Shown here piece by piece: positions 21,430 to 33,421 of a stretch of 64,000 nt of DNA. The notes beneath the pieces were generated by a model. That model was not told where the DNA came from, made no database searches, and saw only the letters and a list, made by a program, of their open reading frames with translations. Each line of letters begins with the position of its first letter. The stretch's first letter is position 1. A program made the position numbers and the translations under genes. The DNA lies in contig CM073321.1 of NCBI GenBank assembly GCA_037043015.1, positions 15,993,001-16,057,000 on the forward strand. The letters are read 5' to 3'. The DNA comes from Bryum argenteum. Lineage: Eukaryota > Streptophyta > Bryopsida > Bryales > Bryaceae.

Positions 21430-24400
21430 GGCTACGTCCGATCTATTGTTCAATCTTCACGCCACACGTTCCATTTTTTTGTGTCCCATTCCATGAATGT
21501 CTTGTTGGTAATATGTTTTCTAGTTGCGAGAGTCTAGTATTAAATTTGGATCATATGGAGATGAGCGAGATCTATACTTGGTTTTGTTATGGCTCTAGGA
21601 AGCCATAATGCCCTGGGTTCATCATCAGCAGGATGCATTGCAACAAAATATCTTGCAAGTGTATCACGCATTACATAGAGTGAAGTACGTAGACAGTCAC
21701 GGATATGTCCAACAAAGGATAGATCCTCCGCATCCTCTTCTTGTAGAGTACCATCTCTACGCATGCCATCAACCTCTTCAACGACAATTCTTGAAGCCCT
21801 CCAAAATCCATCTACGAAACTTTCACGTGGATTGATAGTTGCATCGAGAGGAGCTCTAATACCTTTTTAATAATCTCTTGAAGGATTATTCTGTCGTCTA
21901 AATTTTGAGAAGTGATCCTCCTTAGCCATTCATGTTCAATGTGCACTATACCCATTTAACAGTTCATTTGATATCATCAAGTGAACGCATATGCTGTAGG
22001 ACGACGGGATTAGGTTGACCAGATGGAACATAAAGTCATCGATCTTCAGTCTCACCCCATAGACGGATCCGGTTGCCATGCTTTATTAGCCAATTCTTGT
22101 TTTTACACTGAACCTTGTACTTCATGTGTTAGCGTGCGTTAGAGCGGATGGAATGCTTTACGAGTTCATCCAAAGCAGCAGAATAATTTCCTAGGGCAAC
22201 AGGGAAGGAAGGAGACTGAGGGCAGCTTGGTTCTCGAGCGAAGGGCTTCAGCTGCATACCACGGTGTTGTTAGATTCGAGGAAGAGAAGTCCTTGCTTTC
22301 TATCCGTAGAATCTTTGGTAGAATAAAGATGTCGAGGATGGTAGTGACGAGGGCTACGTTGTGCTAAGGAGGTGTCGGAGGTGGCTCAGTGACTCGGAGC
22401 GAACGAGGTTGTCGAGGTATAGTGTAGACGTCCGGAGTCTGAGCTGCGGTTACTCTGATACCGCGAAGAACGTTGTACAGACACAAAGTCAATGTCAAGG
22501 GGTTAGGTCGCTGGCCATCAAGCAAATACAGCAAGCACAGAGAGAGAGAGGGAGAGCGTTAGAGTTTCAATAGGAGAAAGAGAGTGATTGGCTCTGGCCT
22601 TTACATTCATGCCACGGAATCTAAGTACATTGGAGGGTTGATTGAGCTAGCCTGAAGGTGTACTTCTATGGTGACTACTACGAGTGTCTCTTTTCTTGTT
22701 TTCTACTGCTTATATCCTACGACGCACCGTGGAGGTCCTGGAAATCGGGCGGTGCCCTTATCCGAAGTGCCGTAGTGTCCTCAGTCAACAGCTATCGCCT
22801 CCGCCTTGGTTGCCATGGTGCCATGTTTGGTGGCTATGGCCTCCGTCAAGTGTGTCGTGGTTGCCCTGTTGCCTTTATTGCTCCTGCCTTGGTTGCCGTG
22901 GTTGCCCTGTGACGTCAGTGGGGTAACACCATGCCAGGCCACCCATTGAAATCCTCGTTGAACTTGAATTGTTGAAACTTGGAATGACTTGATAAAAAGT
23001 CATGGCATAGGCCTAGATAACCATTGCAAAATTGCTTGAAATTTGGACCCTTGTCAATCACGTGCGGAAGAAGAAGTTGTGTTTCACTATCCATGGAGGA
23101 TTTTATAAGTCTTGGGATTGTCAAATGGTTATTTATATTCAGCTTTCAGCTCGATTGGTCAAACATGAAATCTATATCTTCATGTGTGTGTTCAACTATG
23201 AGAAAGTTGATATACAGTTCACGGTAGGTCCCTTTGTATACAAGGAGTGAAAAACGGCCAAAAACCATCTTTTTTTATTCTCACCTAAAACATTATCTAG
23301 CTGCAAGACTTGTATAGGGAGGCAAAGCTTGAGCAAGGACATGAGCATCATGTTGAGGAAGAAGGGAGTGAAAGCATGTTCCCGAACCTTGCAAACGGCA
23401 TCGATTAATGTAGATCAAGTATTCTCATTTGAAAAAAGCTTCCGAGAAGTATTCCTAGATTGTCCTTTGAGATCATGTAGAAGCTTTGCGAGAGATCCAA
23501 TGGTTGCATTAGAATTAGCTTTGAAGCTGTCTAGGCCATAGTGCGTGTACTTAACATCTCCATGACCATGGAAAATAATTCCTATAGCTGCAACAAGCAT
23601 TTTTCTCTAAGAATCCGTCGCCTTGGTCTTCTGAGAAAAGTGTGGAGACGTGGTCTTGGAGTGATCCATTTTATCATGAATAATAGTAAGCAGCTTGTGA
23701 GGAGAATCATCGGAAATGGTCCAATTGAAATAGTATATTTCTCTATGTGCCCGTTGAGAGATGAGGGGAATTTACAGTTTATTTGACCACGTCTTCTGTG
23801 CATATGATAGAGGTGTGCAAGCGCTTCACAATTGCTTGTAACTTTCTCATAGGCCACTTTGAGAGAAAGTATCACCACCGGCCTTCGGAGCAAATTTTGG
23901 AAATGAAGAATGCTGAATGTTACTGAAGTCACTTGGGGAAATTGGCGGCAACTTGAATCTTGCATTCATCTCATTGATGTGAGCTAAATTGTTGCTCCAA
24001 CAAAATGTAGATTGAAAGACCATTAAAAGGACTTTTTCAGCAAATTCGAGATTTTGTTGGCATCAAAGACTCTCAGCGCTCGAAGTGTTGCACTTGCTTG
24101 GACCGTATGTAGTCGTGGTTTTTTCAGCCCCACATTACCATGCTCATCAACTTGTTTCACACTTTTGGACATTTCTCTATCCCCATAGAGTGTAGCTCTA
24201 GAAATACCATGAATGATCCGCTAAGGAGTAGAACACACTTTCCTACCTTTCAAGGTAATCCACTCCTTGCCAATAAGGTCTTTGTGGATCTCTCTCTCGA
24301 CCTCAAGGAGACACTTCTTTTGAGCATAGACCCCATTCTTCACATGCAGTTGAGAGTGAACAGTATGAGATTTTCCTTGTGGAAACGGTTGTACGCAATT

Positions 24401-24830
24401 TCCTTCACAACACGTTTGTGTGGAGACTGTAGTGATAGACCTTGGCGCAAGCAAGTCAACTTCCTTTGGAGGAGCAACATTGTCCACTCTGTCACGCATA
24501 GTTTTGTAGGAACGAACGCCTTTCGACCCTCTTCAATTAATAGCTTACATGGCCTCCTTGTACTTATGAGTCTGCTCATGGTCGTAGAGAGTTAGGCCAT
24601 CTAGCAAAACATGTTTTGTGTTCCATGAGTGTTCCACATCCGTCCGGACGGAACATATTCCTCGGATAGAAACTCTGCCGTTTGAACCATGACTTGATTT
24701 TTACCAAGAATCAAGCTTTCATTCTTACCATCAAGATCCGGATAGTAGTTCTGACAGAGTGCTTTGGCCACGTCTAGACCTTCATTGTTGCAAAGAGTCA
24801 CTACTTTAAAGATTCATATTCAACAAGAAA
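21430..24830 (-). pseudogene. DUF7869-type element protein, copy 3 (heavily decayed)
   Basis: The most degraded copy. Recognisable minus-strand blocks are: an N-terminal region VTLCNNEGLDVAKALCQNYY (about 24790); the Cys motif CCEGNCVQPFPQGK (about 24400); a garbled IHDKMDH region (about 23690); HGHGDVKYTHYGLD (about 23560); IKSSMDSE with FNEDFNGWPGM (about 22930-23120); and the C-terminal TLARYFVAMHPADDEPRALWLPRAITK (about 21570-21650). Stops and frameshifts occur throughout. It is interrupted by an LTR at 22127-22928, and its last residues are cut by the MULE terminus at 21427. Confidence 0.75.
22127..22928. mobile_element. Solo LTR, 802 bp
   Basis: Begins TGTTAGCG and ends GGGTAACA, so the ends are the TG...CA dinucleotides within a TGTTA/TAACA inverted repeat. 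It is flanked by TCATG (22122-22126) and CCATG (22929-22933), a 5-bp TSD with one mismatch. It sits exactly between the codons for NGWPGM and KYK of DUF7869 copy 3, where the other copies read without a gap. No internal domain lies between two LTRs, so it is a recombined solo LTR. Orientation is uncertain. Confidence 0.8.
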
Positions 24831-24839
24831 TGCCATCGC

Positions 24840-26335
24840 ACATAGCGACACCAGGAGCCGAAGAGGGCAAAGTCTTGGCAAACCCCTCAAAGCGATGCAT
24901 AAGGTAGAGGCACCCATTCCCAACCGGCAACCAATACCCAATCAAGCCCAATTCCTAGATTTTGAAAGAACAAATGTACCTCATTTGTATATTTGAGCAT
25001 GTGATCGACTTTAGGTTCCAAGCAACTTTTCACTTTAAACAATTATAACTATTTGAATAATGCAAATAAAATCACGAAACATTTTGCATTCAACAAGAAA
25101 CTTATGTTTGCACACATGAAAAATTATAAAAAAAACATATACCTTAGTATCATGTGCTAAAATCCTTAAGTGGTCGGTTATAGGTGCCTCTACCTTATCC
25201 ATTCTGCAAGATTTTGAAAGAAAAAAAATTTCCAAATTTTTATTGGATGGACGAGTGAGATAATCTTGAAATTCCTTGCAACATGTTGACAAATCAACCA
25301 CTTATATATGTGGCATTGTACACCCATAAATAATAATTCAAAAGAAAAGATAGGCACGGTACAATCAGACTGACTACCGACCGATACCTCAGGCAACAAG
25401 GTGAATTTATATGCGCTCAAGAGGTTTTTGTGGGGTCATCATACGCGTCGAAATTGGACTTTTAGAATGATAGGTGATGATATTCTGCACGTAAATCATC
25501 CTTGAGACAATAAAAGACAACTCTACAAATATGGATACAAATAAAGTGAGTTATCGTCAATCCAAGGATACTTCAACCAGATCACAATCGCAGTATGAGC
25601 CATCGATATTGTCGAACTCACAACATTGAACTCGAATGTACAAACAATGATCAAAAATATTTTTGAAATCATTTAAACAATCATTTATACACACAGAGTA
25701 AGTCGTTTTGAAAGCATTTGTCTAGCAATTCTAGACTGGTAGATGCAACAATCACAGTACATTACGATATACAATAGTGATTTTAGCATAGATTTTAGCA
25801 TAGATTATTGTCAACCCAACGATACCAACACTAGTAGGAATTGGTCAATTTTTTTTGTTGAGAAGTATCTTAAATAACAATATGTCACTTTGATGTCCAT
25901 TAATGACGACGTTTGTAACACATGTTGTGTCTTAAAGGACAAGATGTCATTTTGAAGTCCAAAATGACGGCTTTTAATACAAGAGGTGAAAAGGTCCTAT
26001 CTATGGAGACCACCTCTCACATGTAGGCTATTACACTTAGATTATTGGTAATTTTAGAATTCATATTTTATTTTTATAGCTTTGGTTGTAATTTACTAAA
26101 TGGTAGATCTGTACTCAGTGAGGATAGTCACTACTAGAAATGGACGGGGAGGTGTTGTAATGTGCTCGACATTGCAAGGTTAGTGTAGTTATAGTTAATG
26201 TCTTCAAAGCGAAATTTTGCGATGGGCTCCATGTGACTAGCACATTGTAAACCGTTTGAAATGAGTCTTTGTAAACTAAGTGAAGTTACATAGGTAAAGT
26301 CTGAAAGTGTATGTCATCTGCCAAAATACCATGAG
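24840..26335. other. AT-rich interval, no supported gene
   Basis: Small frames at 25035-25420 (minus) have no recognisable domain. A possible CACTA-type terminal motif CACTACTAGAAA occurs near 26131 and a weaker CACTAGTAGGAA near 25829, without a proven partner end or TSD. Confidence 0.4.
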
Positions 26336-26339
26336 TCCT

Positions 26340-26773
26340 TCCAAAAATACTTAAACACGTAATTTTTTATAATCGAAATATTCAAACTCTCAAAAACCAA
26401 TCGACCTAAATTCCAACATATATATCGAGCTAAACGCGTGTCTTGTAGAGCAAATCGCGCGTGAAGTAGAGCTAAACGCGCATGTTGTAGAGCTAAACTG
26501 AATACAAAAGATGATGAAAGTAGCAAACGCAAAATGCATCCTGACAGCAATTTGCTAAAAGAGCACAATAAAACGATAAACTCAATTAAACTGGGAATCG
26601 ACAATCAACTCCAAAAATTTAAAAACACTTGAATTGTTGACTTTAAGGCATAACAACTGTACCAATACTTAACTACGGATAAGAGGTAGGACTTCTACAT
26701 GCATTTCTAAGATGAATCTATTGGCAAAAAGTCACGACACGATAAATTGATAGCTCAAATTGCACTGAGGTTA
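26340..26773 (-). repeat. 3' arm of DUF7869 copy 2
   Basis: Matches the 14530-14862 arm of copy 1 in inverse orientation. It carries three half-site words GAGCTAAACGCG/GAGCTAAAC near 26430-26500. No coding potential beyond a conserved-looking short frame that is simply shared element sequence. Confidence 0.7.
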
Positions 26774-26794
26774 TTTAGCTCGACTAGAGCTAAA
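26774..26794. repeat. 21-bp palindrome 3' of DUF7869 copy 2
   Basis: Arms TTTAGCTCGA and TAGAGCTAAA around a centre at 26784, about 33 nt past the minus-strand stop at 26827-26829. Copy 1 has the same motif at the same place (13934-13954), so the site belongs to the element. Confidence 0.75.
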
Positions 26795-26826
26795 TTGACA
26801 TGCCCAAATAAACTAGGGATGTCAGG

Positions 26827-29530
26827 CTACTCCTCTCCACCGTCGAACCGCTCAATACTTTGTTTGATGATGTCGATTTGACGCTCCGATAATGAAATAA
26901 TCGGACGCCAAGAGCCAAGTTTTGCACTTGATTTCCATGACGTAAAAATAGCATCAGCATGAAGCCATTCCGGAATGTGAGTGTCTTCAAGTTTCCATTT
27001 GAAAGTCTTCTTCGTATCCCAACCAGCATAGGTTTCCTAAACAACACTATTTTTTGATGCAGGTTGAATTATTGCATTTGAATACAGCATGGATAGTTGT
27101 GATGAACATCGAAATCAGTTAAAGCTCTAGCAATCCAGAAAGGATGAGCATCCCCATCAGCTGGACGTAGAGCTACAAAATATCGAGCAAACACATCTCG
27201 ACCAACCCGAAACGACTCCCTTGGTCTATCACACAACCGTCCGATACAGTGTGGATCACGCCCATATTCCTCTCGCAATTCGCCAGTATTTAAAAATTCT
27301 CGTGTCGCAGGTACTCGAGTTAAAGGCCAACACCCGTTCTTCAAAAATGAAGACACTTCTATAGGCTCAACCAACGCAAGCTTCACAGCTTGCCAATAGC
27401 AAATAACAAATTCATGACGCCGACCAAATTCTCCAGATATGTCCTCCGCACATGAAGTCTCCCACATCTTAATAAACCCTCCAATGCCTTTTACAATGCC
27501 ATCGCGATTCTTCATGGGAATGGCCACCAAAGGTTTCATCTCACCTGTAGGTAACAATGGTTTTCCCGTACTTCAATCCTCTTTCCACAATTTTATACCT
27601 CCATTAGTAGAAGGTAACCACTCATTGTCTGTGCATAACATCTTATACTGCATCATGGGCCATCCATTGTCATGCTTGTAAAACTTGAATTGCTGACCCT
27701 CAGAATGCCCAACTAGAATTTCCTCTCTCGAACCAATGTAGTCTTTGATATAACCCTTGAAGTCAGGTATTTCCTCTATCAAATGAGAAATGACCGGCAA
27801 AGACTCTGCGTCCATAAATGACTTCATCAACTGAGGAAGTGTGAGAAAGTCATTCTCTTTGAGATTCATGCTCCAACGTCCGAAGAGGGCATCAATATCT
27901 TCGTGGGTATGTCCAACTAACAAGAAATTGACATATACTTCACGGAACACACCCATGTGTACCAGAAGAGACCAAAAGCAAAACATAAATCTATTCTTGT
28001 TGTCAGAAGCTGCGCTGTCCAGTTGCACATGCAAGACAGGAGGTAGAGGCTCCGCCACCCCAAAAACTTCACTTTCAGGAAGAAGAGAGTTTAAACACCC
28101 TTCTTTTCCAAACAATACAACTTCAAATAAAGGCAACGACCCCGAATTTGCAAATAATGATCTTGAATACGAAATCGGAACACCTTCTAGATCTCGTAAA
28201 AGCTTTACTATTGATCCAACGGTGTGATTGCAATCACTTGGAACAATATCGAGCCCATAATGAGCATACCGGACATTGCTATGCCCGTGCGCAATCATGC
28301 CAGTCACAGCAAGTGGAAGCTTCATCAATGCATCATTTGCCTTTGTTTTATGTGAAAATACAGGGCACGCAGTCTTTGCATGATCCATTTTGTCATGTAT
28401 TATACAAAGGACATCTCTTGGCCTCTGAATAGAAAGAGAACGATTTGAATAATAATACTCACGATGCGTTTCTTGATGATGCAAATGCTCCTCTAGCTTC
28501 TTGATCCACATATTCTCTTCACATGAATCGGGTACCATAGACTTGATCATTGTCTCCATCCTGTCACAAGTTGAGCAACGAGCAAAGTTGTCCCCCGGCG
28601 CCTTCTTTGAATACTCAGTAAATTTTGACCTCCTAATCCTGCTCATTGTGCTATGGGAAATAGACTTCAAGCCCAACCTCTCATTGATGTCATTGATCCC
28701 GGATATGGCATCCTTCCATCTGAAGGACGATGCCAAGGACCGAGAGACAACCTTCTCACCAGATGTCAACATCTTCGACCGGTGAGGCATATGATCAGCA
28801 GCATTGTTAATGAATGTCTTCAGAGTAGCTACAATTTGCTTTACATGCAATCGTGGTTTCTTCTGACCAACATTCCCATGGTGGCGAGCATGTAGTCCAG
28901 CTGCAGCTTCTGCCTTCCTCCTGTAAAATGTGGAAATCGGAACTCCAGTAATATGTTGCCAAGCACGCGCGCAAACATCAATGCCTTCAGTCGTTACCAT
29001 CATCGTGCCGTCCGGTGCCTGATGAAAACGATTATAAACATCTATTTTAAAATGTGACTTAAATTTAAAACCCGACGCCTCGTACATCTGCTTTCGGAGA
29101 GCCATAATTTTCTCTCAAGGGAAAGGTTGGCAACAGTTCTTGCTGCAGCAAATCTTGCTTGCAACCAAGTTGACTGAATCTAACGTCAGGAGCTCTTCTT
29201 CCCTCTTGGTCCTTAAGAATCATTGGTTTCGTTCTCCCAACTCATACGGTCGCACCCCCTTCTTCTTTGGATGATCGCGGGCATAAACAGCGACGTTGAA
29301 CTGATCAACTCGTAAATGATCAAGTAGTGACCAACCCTCATGCATAGCATGGCTGAGCTTCCAGCTCCTAGTTCCATAAATGGTCTCAGCAGGTACGTAG
29401 TCGAAATTGAAGCACTTCACGATCTGCACAACTACCTGATCTTCACATACCGGCTCGTCATTACTCTCTAACACTCTTTCAGCGTCCAGAGTCTGACAAA
29501 TGCCTTCACCAACAAGCTGCCCGGTTCATT
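26827..29530 (-). pseudogene. DUF7869-type element protein, copy 2
   Basis: A well-conserved inverted homologue of copy 1, about 70-75% identical by eye. It reads in frame from 29105 to 27573, with N-terminal pieces up to about 29530 (GEGICQTLDAERVLESNDEPV). It keeps the core IHDKMDHAK, HGHSNVRYAHYGLD and QLDSAASDNKNRFMF...GHTHEDIDALFGRWS. A single in-frame TGA at 27573-27575 replaces the serine of copy 1; the same frame then continues to 27069. A further break precedes the C-terminal WDTKKTFKWKLEDTH and ISLSERQIDIIKQSIERF, which ends at 26827. A break also separates the N-terminal 29220-29474 part from the core. Confidence 0.8.
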
Positions 29531-30062
29531 GTTCCATTCTTGCATTATTCACGATAAAAGGTCATCGACAGAATTCGTTACTTGTTGCGGTTTCCCGTTA
29601 CTGAAGCGCTATATTCATGAACGGCTGTGGCGTGTCACGGGGATAGGGATTTCCTGATACATTTTTTGGCCAAGTTAGTTACTCGTTCGGTAACTTCGTC
29701 GTGCTGGATGGTTTTGTGGAAATTTGAGTGGATTTTCTAAGTCATCCATTCTGCATACATATTTCGTTGTAAAGTAAATATGGCATGGTACTATTCCTGA
29801 ACCGGTTAATGTTTACGTATTAGCAGGTCGCCATGCAGATTCTGTTGTTAGAATGAAAAACAACTTTAAAAGATTTCAGAGAAACGACTTATTACAATGT
29901 AGATAAAGTAGTTTCAATTCTCAGAAAGCAAACATCTGTGTTGTCCTACCAAAGCAGCGAAGTGGTTCTACAAACGACAACTAAACACTCTCTGTCTGAG
30001 CCTATTACGAATTGGCACAATTTCAGAAGATGCATCCAAGTATACATCGGTCACTATCTGTT

Positions 30063-31076
30063 TTAATCACACCATTGAATCGAAAGAAAGCCGAGATTTG
30101 TTTCATCTTTGTACTCGTTATCATCATAATGCGAGTCGTCTTCTTCTCGTGTGAGATTTGCATCTAGCTCGTTAACACGTGCAAGAGGCACTTGTCTCAG
30201 CGAATCTTGCTGATCATCGACGTTACAGACTGTAGAGAGGTCTGCGGGTGTGCGAGGAATGTGGTCCAACTCGCCGACGCCGGGACTAGTTTCATAATAT
30301 ATATCTGCTTCAGCTAATGTGCTTTGATATGCAACCAGATCATTATTCCATATTTCAGGTATATAAATGAATAAAACATGATTCAGTGATAAATCGCTTG
30401 GATTTAATATTTTATCATTTATTATTTTATTACCATCTAATAATAATGAAGCAATAGATGTTGTTGGTATAAGATGATTGTCTTCATAAACTTCTTGCCA
30501 TGCATTTTCAAATTTGATATTCTCCCAATATGGTGTTTCTTTTTTACTTTTATCTGGTGGAATGCTTGTGTAGCTAATAACAATTCTCATGTCAGTTTTT
30601 ATATCAAATTTCTTGAGAATAAATAATTCAAGATATCCTTTTTGCATCAATGCACATTGAAGTATCTTGTTTGAAAGCGTCATCTTCTTTTTGTTTTCTT
30701 CACTCCTTTTTTGTAAGAAGATTTGTAATTGATCAAAAGTATAGTGAATATCTTGTAAAGAAGTTATTTCAATATCTTTAGTGATCGATGTATCAAAAAT
30801 ATATTTTGTGTGCTTTCGGAAATCAACGTTCAACAAATTTTCACATATGGGACAATGTGATGTCTTTTCAAGGCAAGCACCACAAATTTTGTGGCAATAA
30901 TGAATATAATATTGTTGTTTCGCAAGAATAGGCAATTCTACTCTAGATGCTGGGTCCATAAATATTTTATGGAAATACTCGCACTCTAAAGTTTTTTTGC
31001 ATGAAAGAACATACAAACAATCGAACAATTTTTTGAGAGTGTTGTGGAGCTTTACAACCTCTCGTTTTAGAATCAT
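30063..31076 (-). CDS. Unrecognised 337-aa protein with a RING-like Cys/His cluster
   Basis: An uninterrupted frame of 337 codons starting ATG at 31076. Residues about 62-83 read YCHKICGACLEKTSHCPICENLL, resembling the second half of a RING finger (C-x-H-x2-C-x2-C then C-x2-C); the first C-x2-C pair is missing or degenerate. The rest is Lys/Ile-rich with an acidic C-terminus (EEDDSHYDDNEYKDE). An upstream frame up to 31173 (MDELVVHEAKKPRIAQ) may be the true N-terminus after a one-base shift. AT-rich composition differs from the neighbouring elements. The function is unknown; an E3-ligase-like role would be a guess. Confidence 0.5.
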   Translation of the reverse strand: MILKREVVKLHNTLKKLFDCLYVLSCKKTLECEYFHKIFMDPASRVELPILAKQQYYIHYCHKICGACLEKTSHCPICENLLNVDFRKHTKYIFDTSITKDIEITSLQDIHYTFDQLQIFLQKRSEENKKKMTLSNKILQCALMQKGYLELFILKKFDIKTDMRIVISYTSIPPDKSKKETPYWENIKFENAWQEVYEDNHLIPTTSIASLLLDGNKIINDKILNPSDLSLNHVLFIYIPEIWNNDLVAYQSTLAEADIYYETSPGVGELDHIPRTPADLSTVCNVDDQQDSLRQVPLARVNELDANLTREEDDSHYDDNEYKDETNLGFLSIQWCD

Positions 31077-31486
31077 ATATTAACTCTAAAACATTTTGCG
31101 ATTCTATGAAGTTAAAGGCAGTCACTTGTGCAATTCTAGGTTTTTTTGCCTCATGTACTACAAGCTCATCCATCTTTACAATAAAGTGGATAATTATAGA
31201 CTAAATAAATATAAGGCAATAAAGTTTAACGCACAAAGTATCTACATATATTATTATAAATGTAATATATTGTCTTAACATTATATAGTTACTTAAACAA
31301 GCTTTTAATGTGCTTTTCAAATTAAAAATAGGAAATGTAAAAGTCTAAAGTAAGTTTTAAAAATGTAAAAGTCTATAATAAGTTTTAAAAATGTAAAAGT
31401 CTATAATAAGTTTTAAAAATCTAAAAATCTAAAATAAGTTTTAAAAATGTAAAAGTATAAATTAAAACTATACCTCGGGCTTCAAC

Positions 31487-31965
31487 TACACCAGCTGGGG
31501 CCCCAACTGATAGAGCTTGGGGCCCCAATTATTCCAGCTGAGGCCCCAACTGATGCAGCTGGGGGCCCCAACTATTCCAGCTGAGGCCCCAACTAGTGCA
31601 GCTGGGGGCCCCAACTATTCCAGCTGGGGGCCCCAACTATTCCAGCTGGGGCCCCAACTGATACAGCTCGGGGCCCCAATTATTCCAGCTGGGGGCCCCA
31701 ACTAGTGCAGCTAAGGGCCCCAACTATTCCAGCTAGGGGTCCCAACTATTCCAGGTGGGGACCCCAACTATTCCAGCTGGGGCCCCAACTAGTGCAGCTG
31801 GGGGCCCCAACTATTCCAGCTGGGGGCCCCAACTGATGCAGCTGGGGGCCCCAACTATTCTAGCTGGGGGCCCCAACTATTCCAGTTGGGGCCCCAACTA
31901 TTCCAGTTGGGGCCCCAACTAGAGCAGCTGGGGACCCCAAGTACTCTAGCTGGGGCCCCAAGACA
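31487..31965. repeat. GGGGCCCC minisatellite, 22-24 bp unit
   Basis: About 20 units of GGGGGCCCCAACTATTCCAGCT and close variants. Each unit centres on the palindrome TTGGGGCCCCAA or GGGGGCCCC. The short frame across it is repeat translation. It ends 14 bp before the neighbouring MITE. Confidence 0.9.
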
Positions 31966-31978
31966 ATTCTCTTTCTCG

Positions 31979-32384
31979 CTACACTAAAAATTATAGTCGG
32001 TATTGACAACACTAATTACATATAACAACACCAATTGTCATCAAAGGTGGAATTGTAGCAACTATAATTGTCAATTCCAACACCAATTGTGAATAATAGT
32101 AAAAATTAAAGAATTGAAAAATGAAGAAGTTGACATTTAGTGTTAGATTTAGATTCAGTGTTAGCTAACTTGCAACTTTGGCAACTGAAAGGGAGGCTTG
32201 TATTAAGATATGGTGGCCCCCAAAACACTAATTGTCCAAAAGTTGATTATAAAAGGGAGGGTGTCATTAAGAAATGGTGGCTCCAAATTACACTAATTGT
32301 CCACAAATTGACTAATAGTGTAGGAGCATGATGGTGATAACTACACCAATTGTCATCTAACACTAAATATAATTTTTAGTGTAG
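31979..32384. mobile_element. MITE with 17-bp terminal inverted repeats
   Basis: Ends CTACACTAAAAATTATA and TATAATTTTTAGTGTAG are perfect inverted repeats. The interior repeats ACACYAATTGTC several times in both orientations, typical of subterminal repeats. The flanks could give a TA duplication if the termini start at CACTA, but the TSD is ambiguous, so the superfamily is left open. Non-coding. Confidence 0.8.
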
Positions 32385-32399
32385 TTGATTAGAACCCGA

Positions 32400-33088
32400 T
32401 TTTTCTAGTAATGCTACCACCCTCCGAAGTTGGCTTCTGCGCCGCTACTTGTTAGCTTAGCTAAATTCAATCGCATGACTTTCCATAACCCTCCCTCCAA
32501 ATCCAGCATTGTTCTATTATAAGTCTTTTGTTGACGTAGGGCGGTACCTAATGCACAAGACGGATTTTACGTAAACCCTAAATGATACAAATGACGTCTT
32601 CCTTCTCTGAATGTGGCAGCTACTCGGTCGATTCCAACTCAGAGGGGTACAAATCGGATACCGTAGAGGTCACCACCAGAGTCCTATATCGTGACACCCT
32701 ACCTTGCTTCGCAATGCTCTGGAACTCCGTCATGGCGTCTGCCCCTTCACGATCGACTTTTGTTACGACCACCCATGTACAACCCTAAACCTTTCCATTT
32801 CACCTTCAATTTCCACTATTTGGTAATTGAGATTATTGTGAAGCATAAGTCTTTGGGAGTTTCAGATTGAAAATATTGCAGATTTTGAATTTTTATACAC
32901 TAAACTATCACATCTATTCCATAAAGTGCTTAGTTCGATAGTGGAAAAATGTCGGATTCGTTTGCATTCTATTCATCGTGTCACTCTGTTATGCTGCATT
33001 TTTGAAATGCTCTGATTATTTACGCACGAGCCGTGTTGAAACTTGTATTGTCATTTGGGACCCTTTTTCTAGGGCACATTGTAGCATG
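32400..33088. other. Interval without a supported gene
   Basis: Mixed-composition sequence. The 68-aa plus frame at 32582-32788 has no domain and no context. Nothing else is visible. Confidence 0.35.
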
Positions 33089-33421
33089 CTAAACGTCTGT
33101 GATAGAAGTACACAGACTACCTGGGTCTAATGTGTCTTTGTAATATTTAACCGCAGATTGGCTTGGGTCGGGCAGCTCCATGACATGGGTCACAGTAGGG
33201 GTCCCAGCAGGGTTTGCAGCAAGGATCGCAACAAGATGCAGCCCCCCTTGGATGGCCTCTGGAACTCTCACAGCAACCCAACCTTGATATGCGAAGCAAT
33301 CCACAGACTTTCCCGCCACGATACCAAGGATCCTCCCCGTTCCAACGACGGCAACCTCATATTGCTCCACGCCCAGCTCACACGGCACCACCCTCAATGA
33401 ATCACCACGAAGCACCGACAC
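33089..33421 (-). CDS. Unidentified 110-aa coding-like fragment
   Basis: The minus frame reads like real protein (VEQYEVAVVGTGRILGIV, YQGWVAVRVPEAIQGG, HLVAILAANPAGTPTVTHV), with alternating hydrophobic strands and even amino-acid use. It stays open upstream to about 33460 but has no ATG. A plus-strand frame (33214-33522) overlaps it and is Gln/Pro-rich. I recognise no family; it may be a remnant of a larger gene or an endogenised coat-like sequence. Confidence 0.3.
   Translation of the reverse strand: MSVLRGDSLRVVPCELGVEQYEVAVVGTGRILGIVAGKSVDCFAYQGWVAVRVPEAIQGGLHLVAILAANPAGTPTVTHVMELPDPSQSAVKYYKDTLDPGSLCTSITDV

Noticed and set aside
22440..22470. Primer-binding-site-like CTCTGATACC inside the LTR
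   Set aside because: Resembles the initiator-Met tRNA end, but both outer borders of the 802-bp unit carry TG/CA and a TSD, so this internal match is likely chance or a nested remnant.
31517..31705. 62-aa Gly/Pro/Gln-rich ORF
   Set aside because: Translation of the GGGGCCCC minisatellite.
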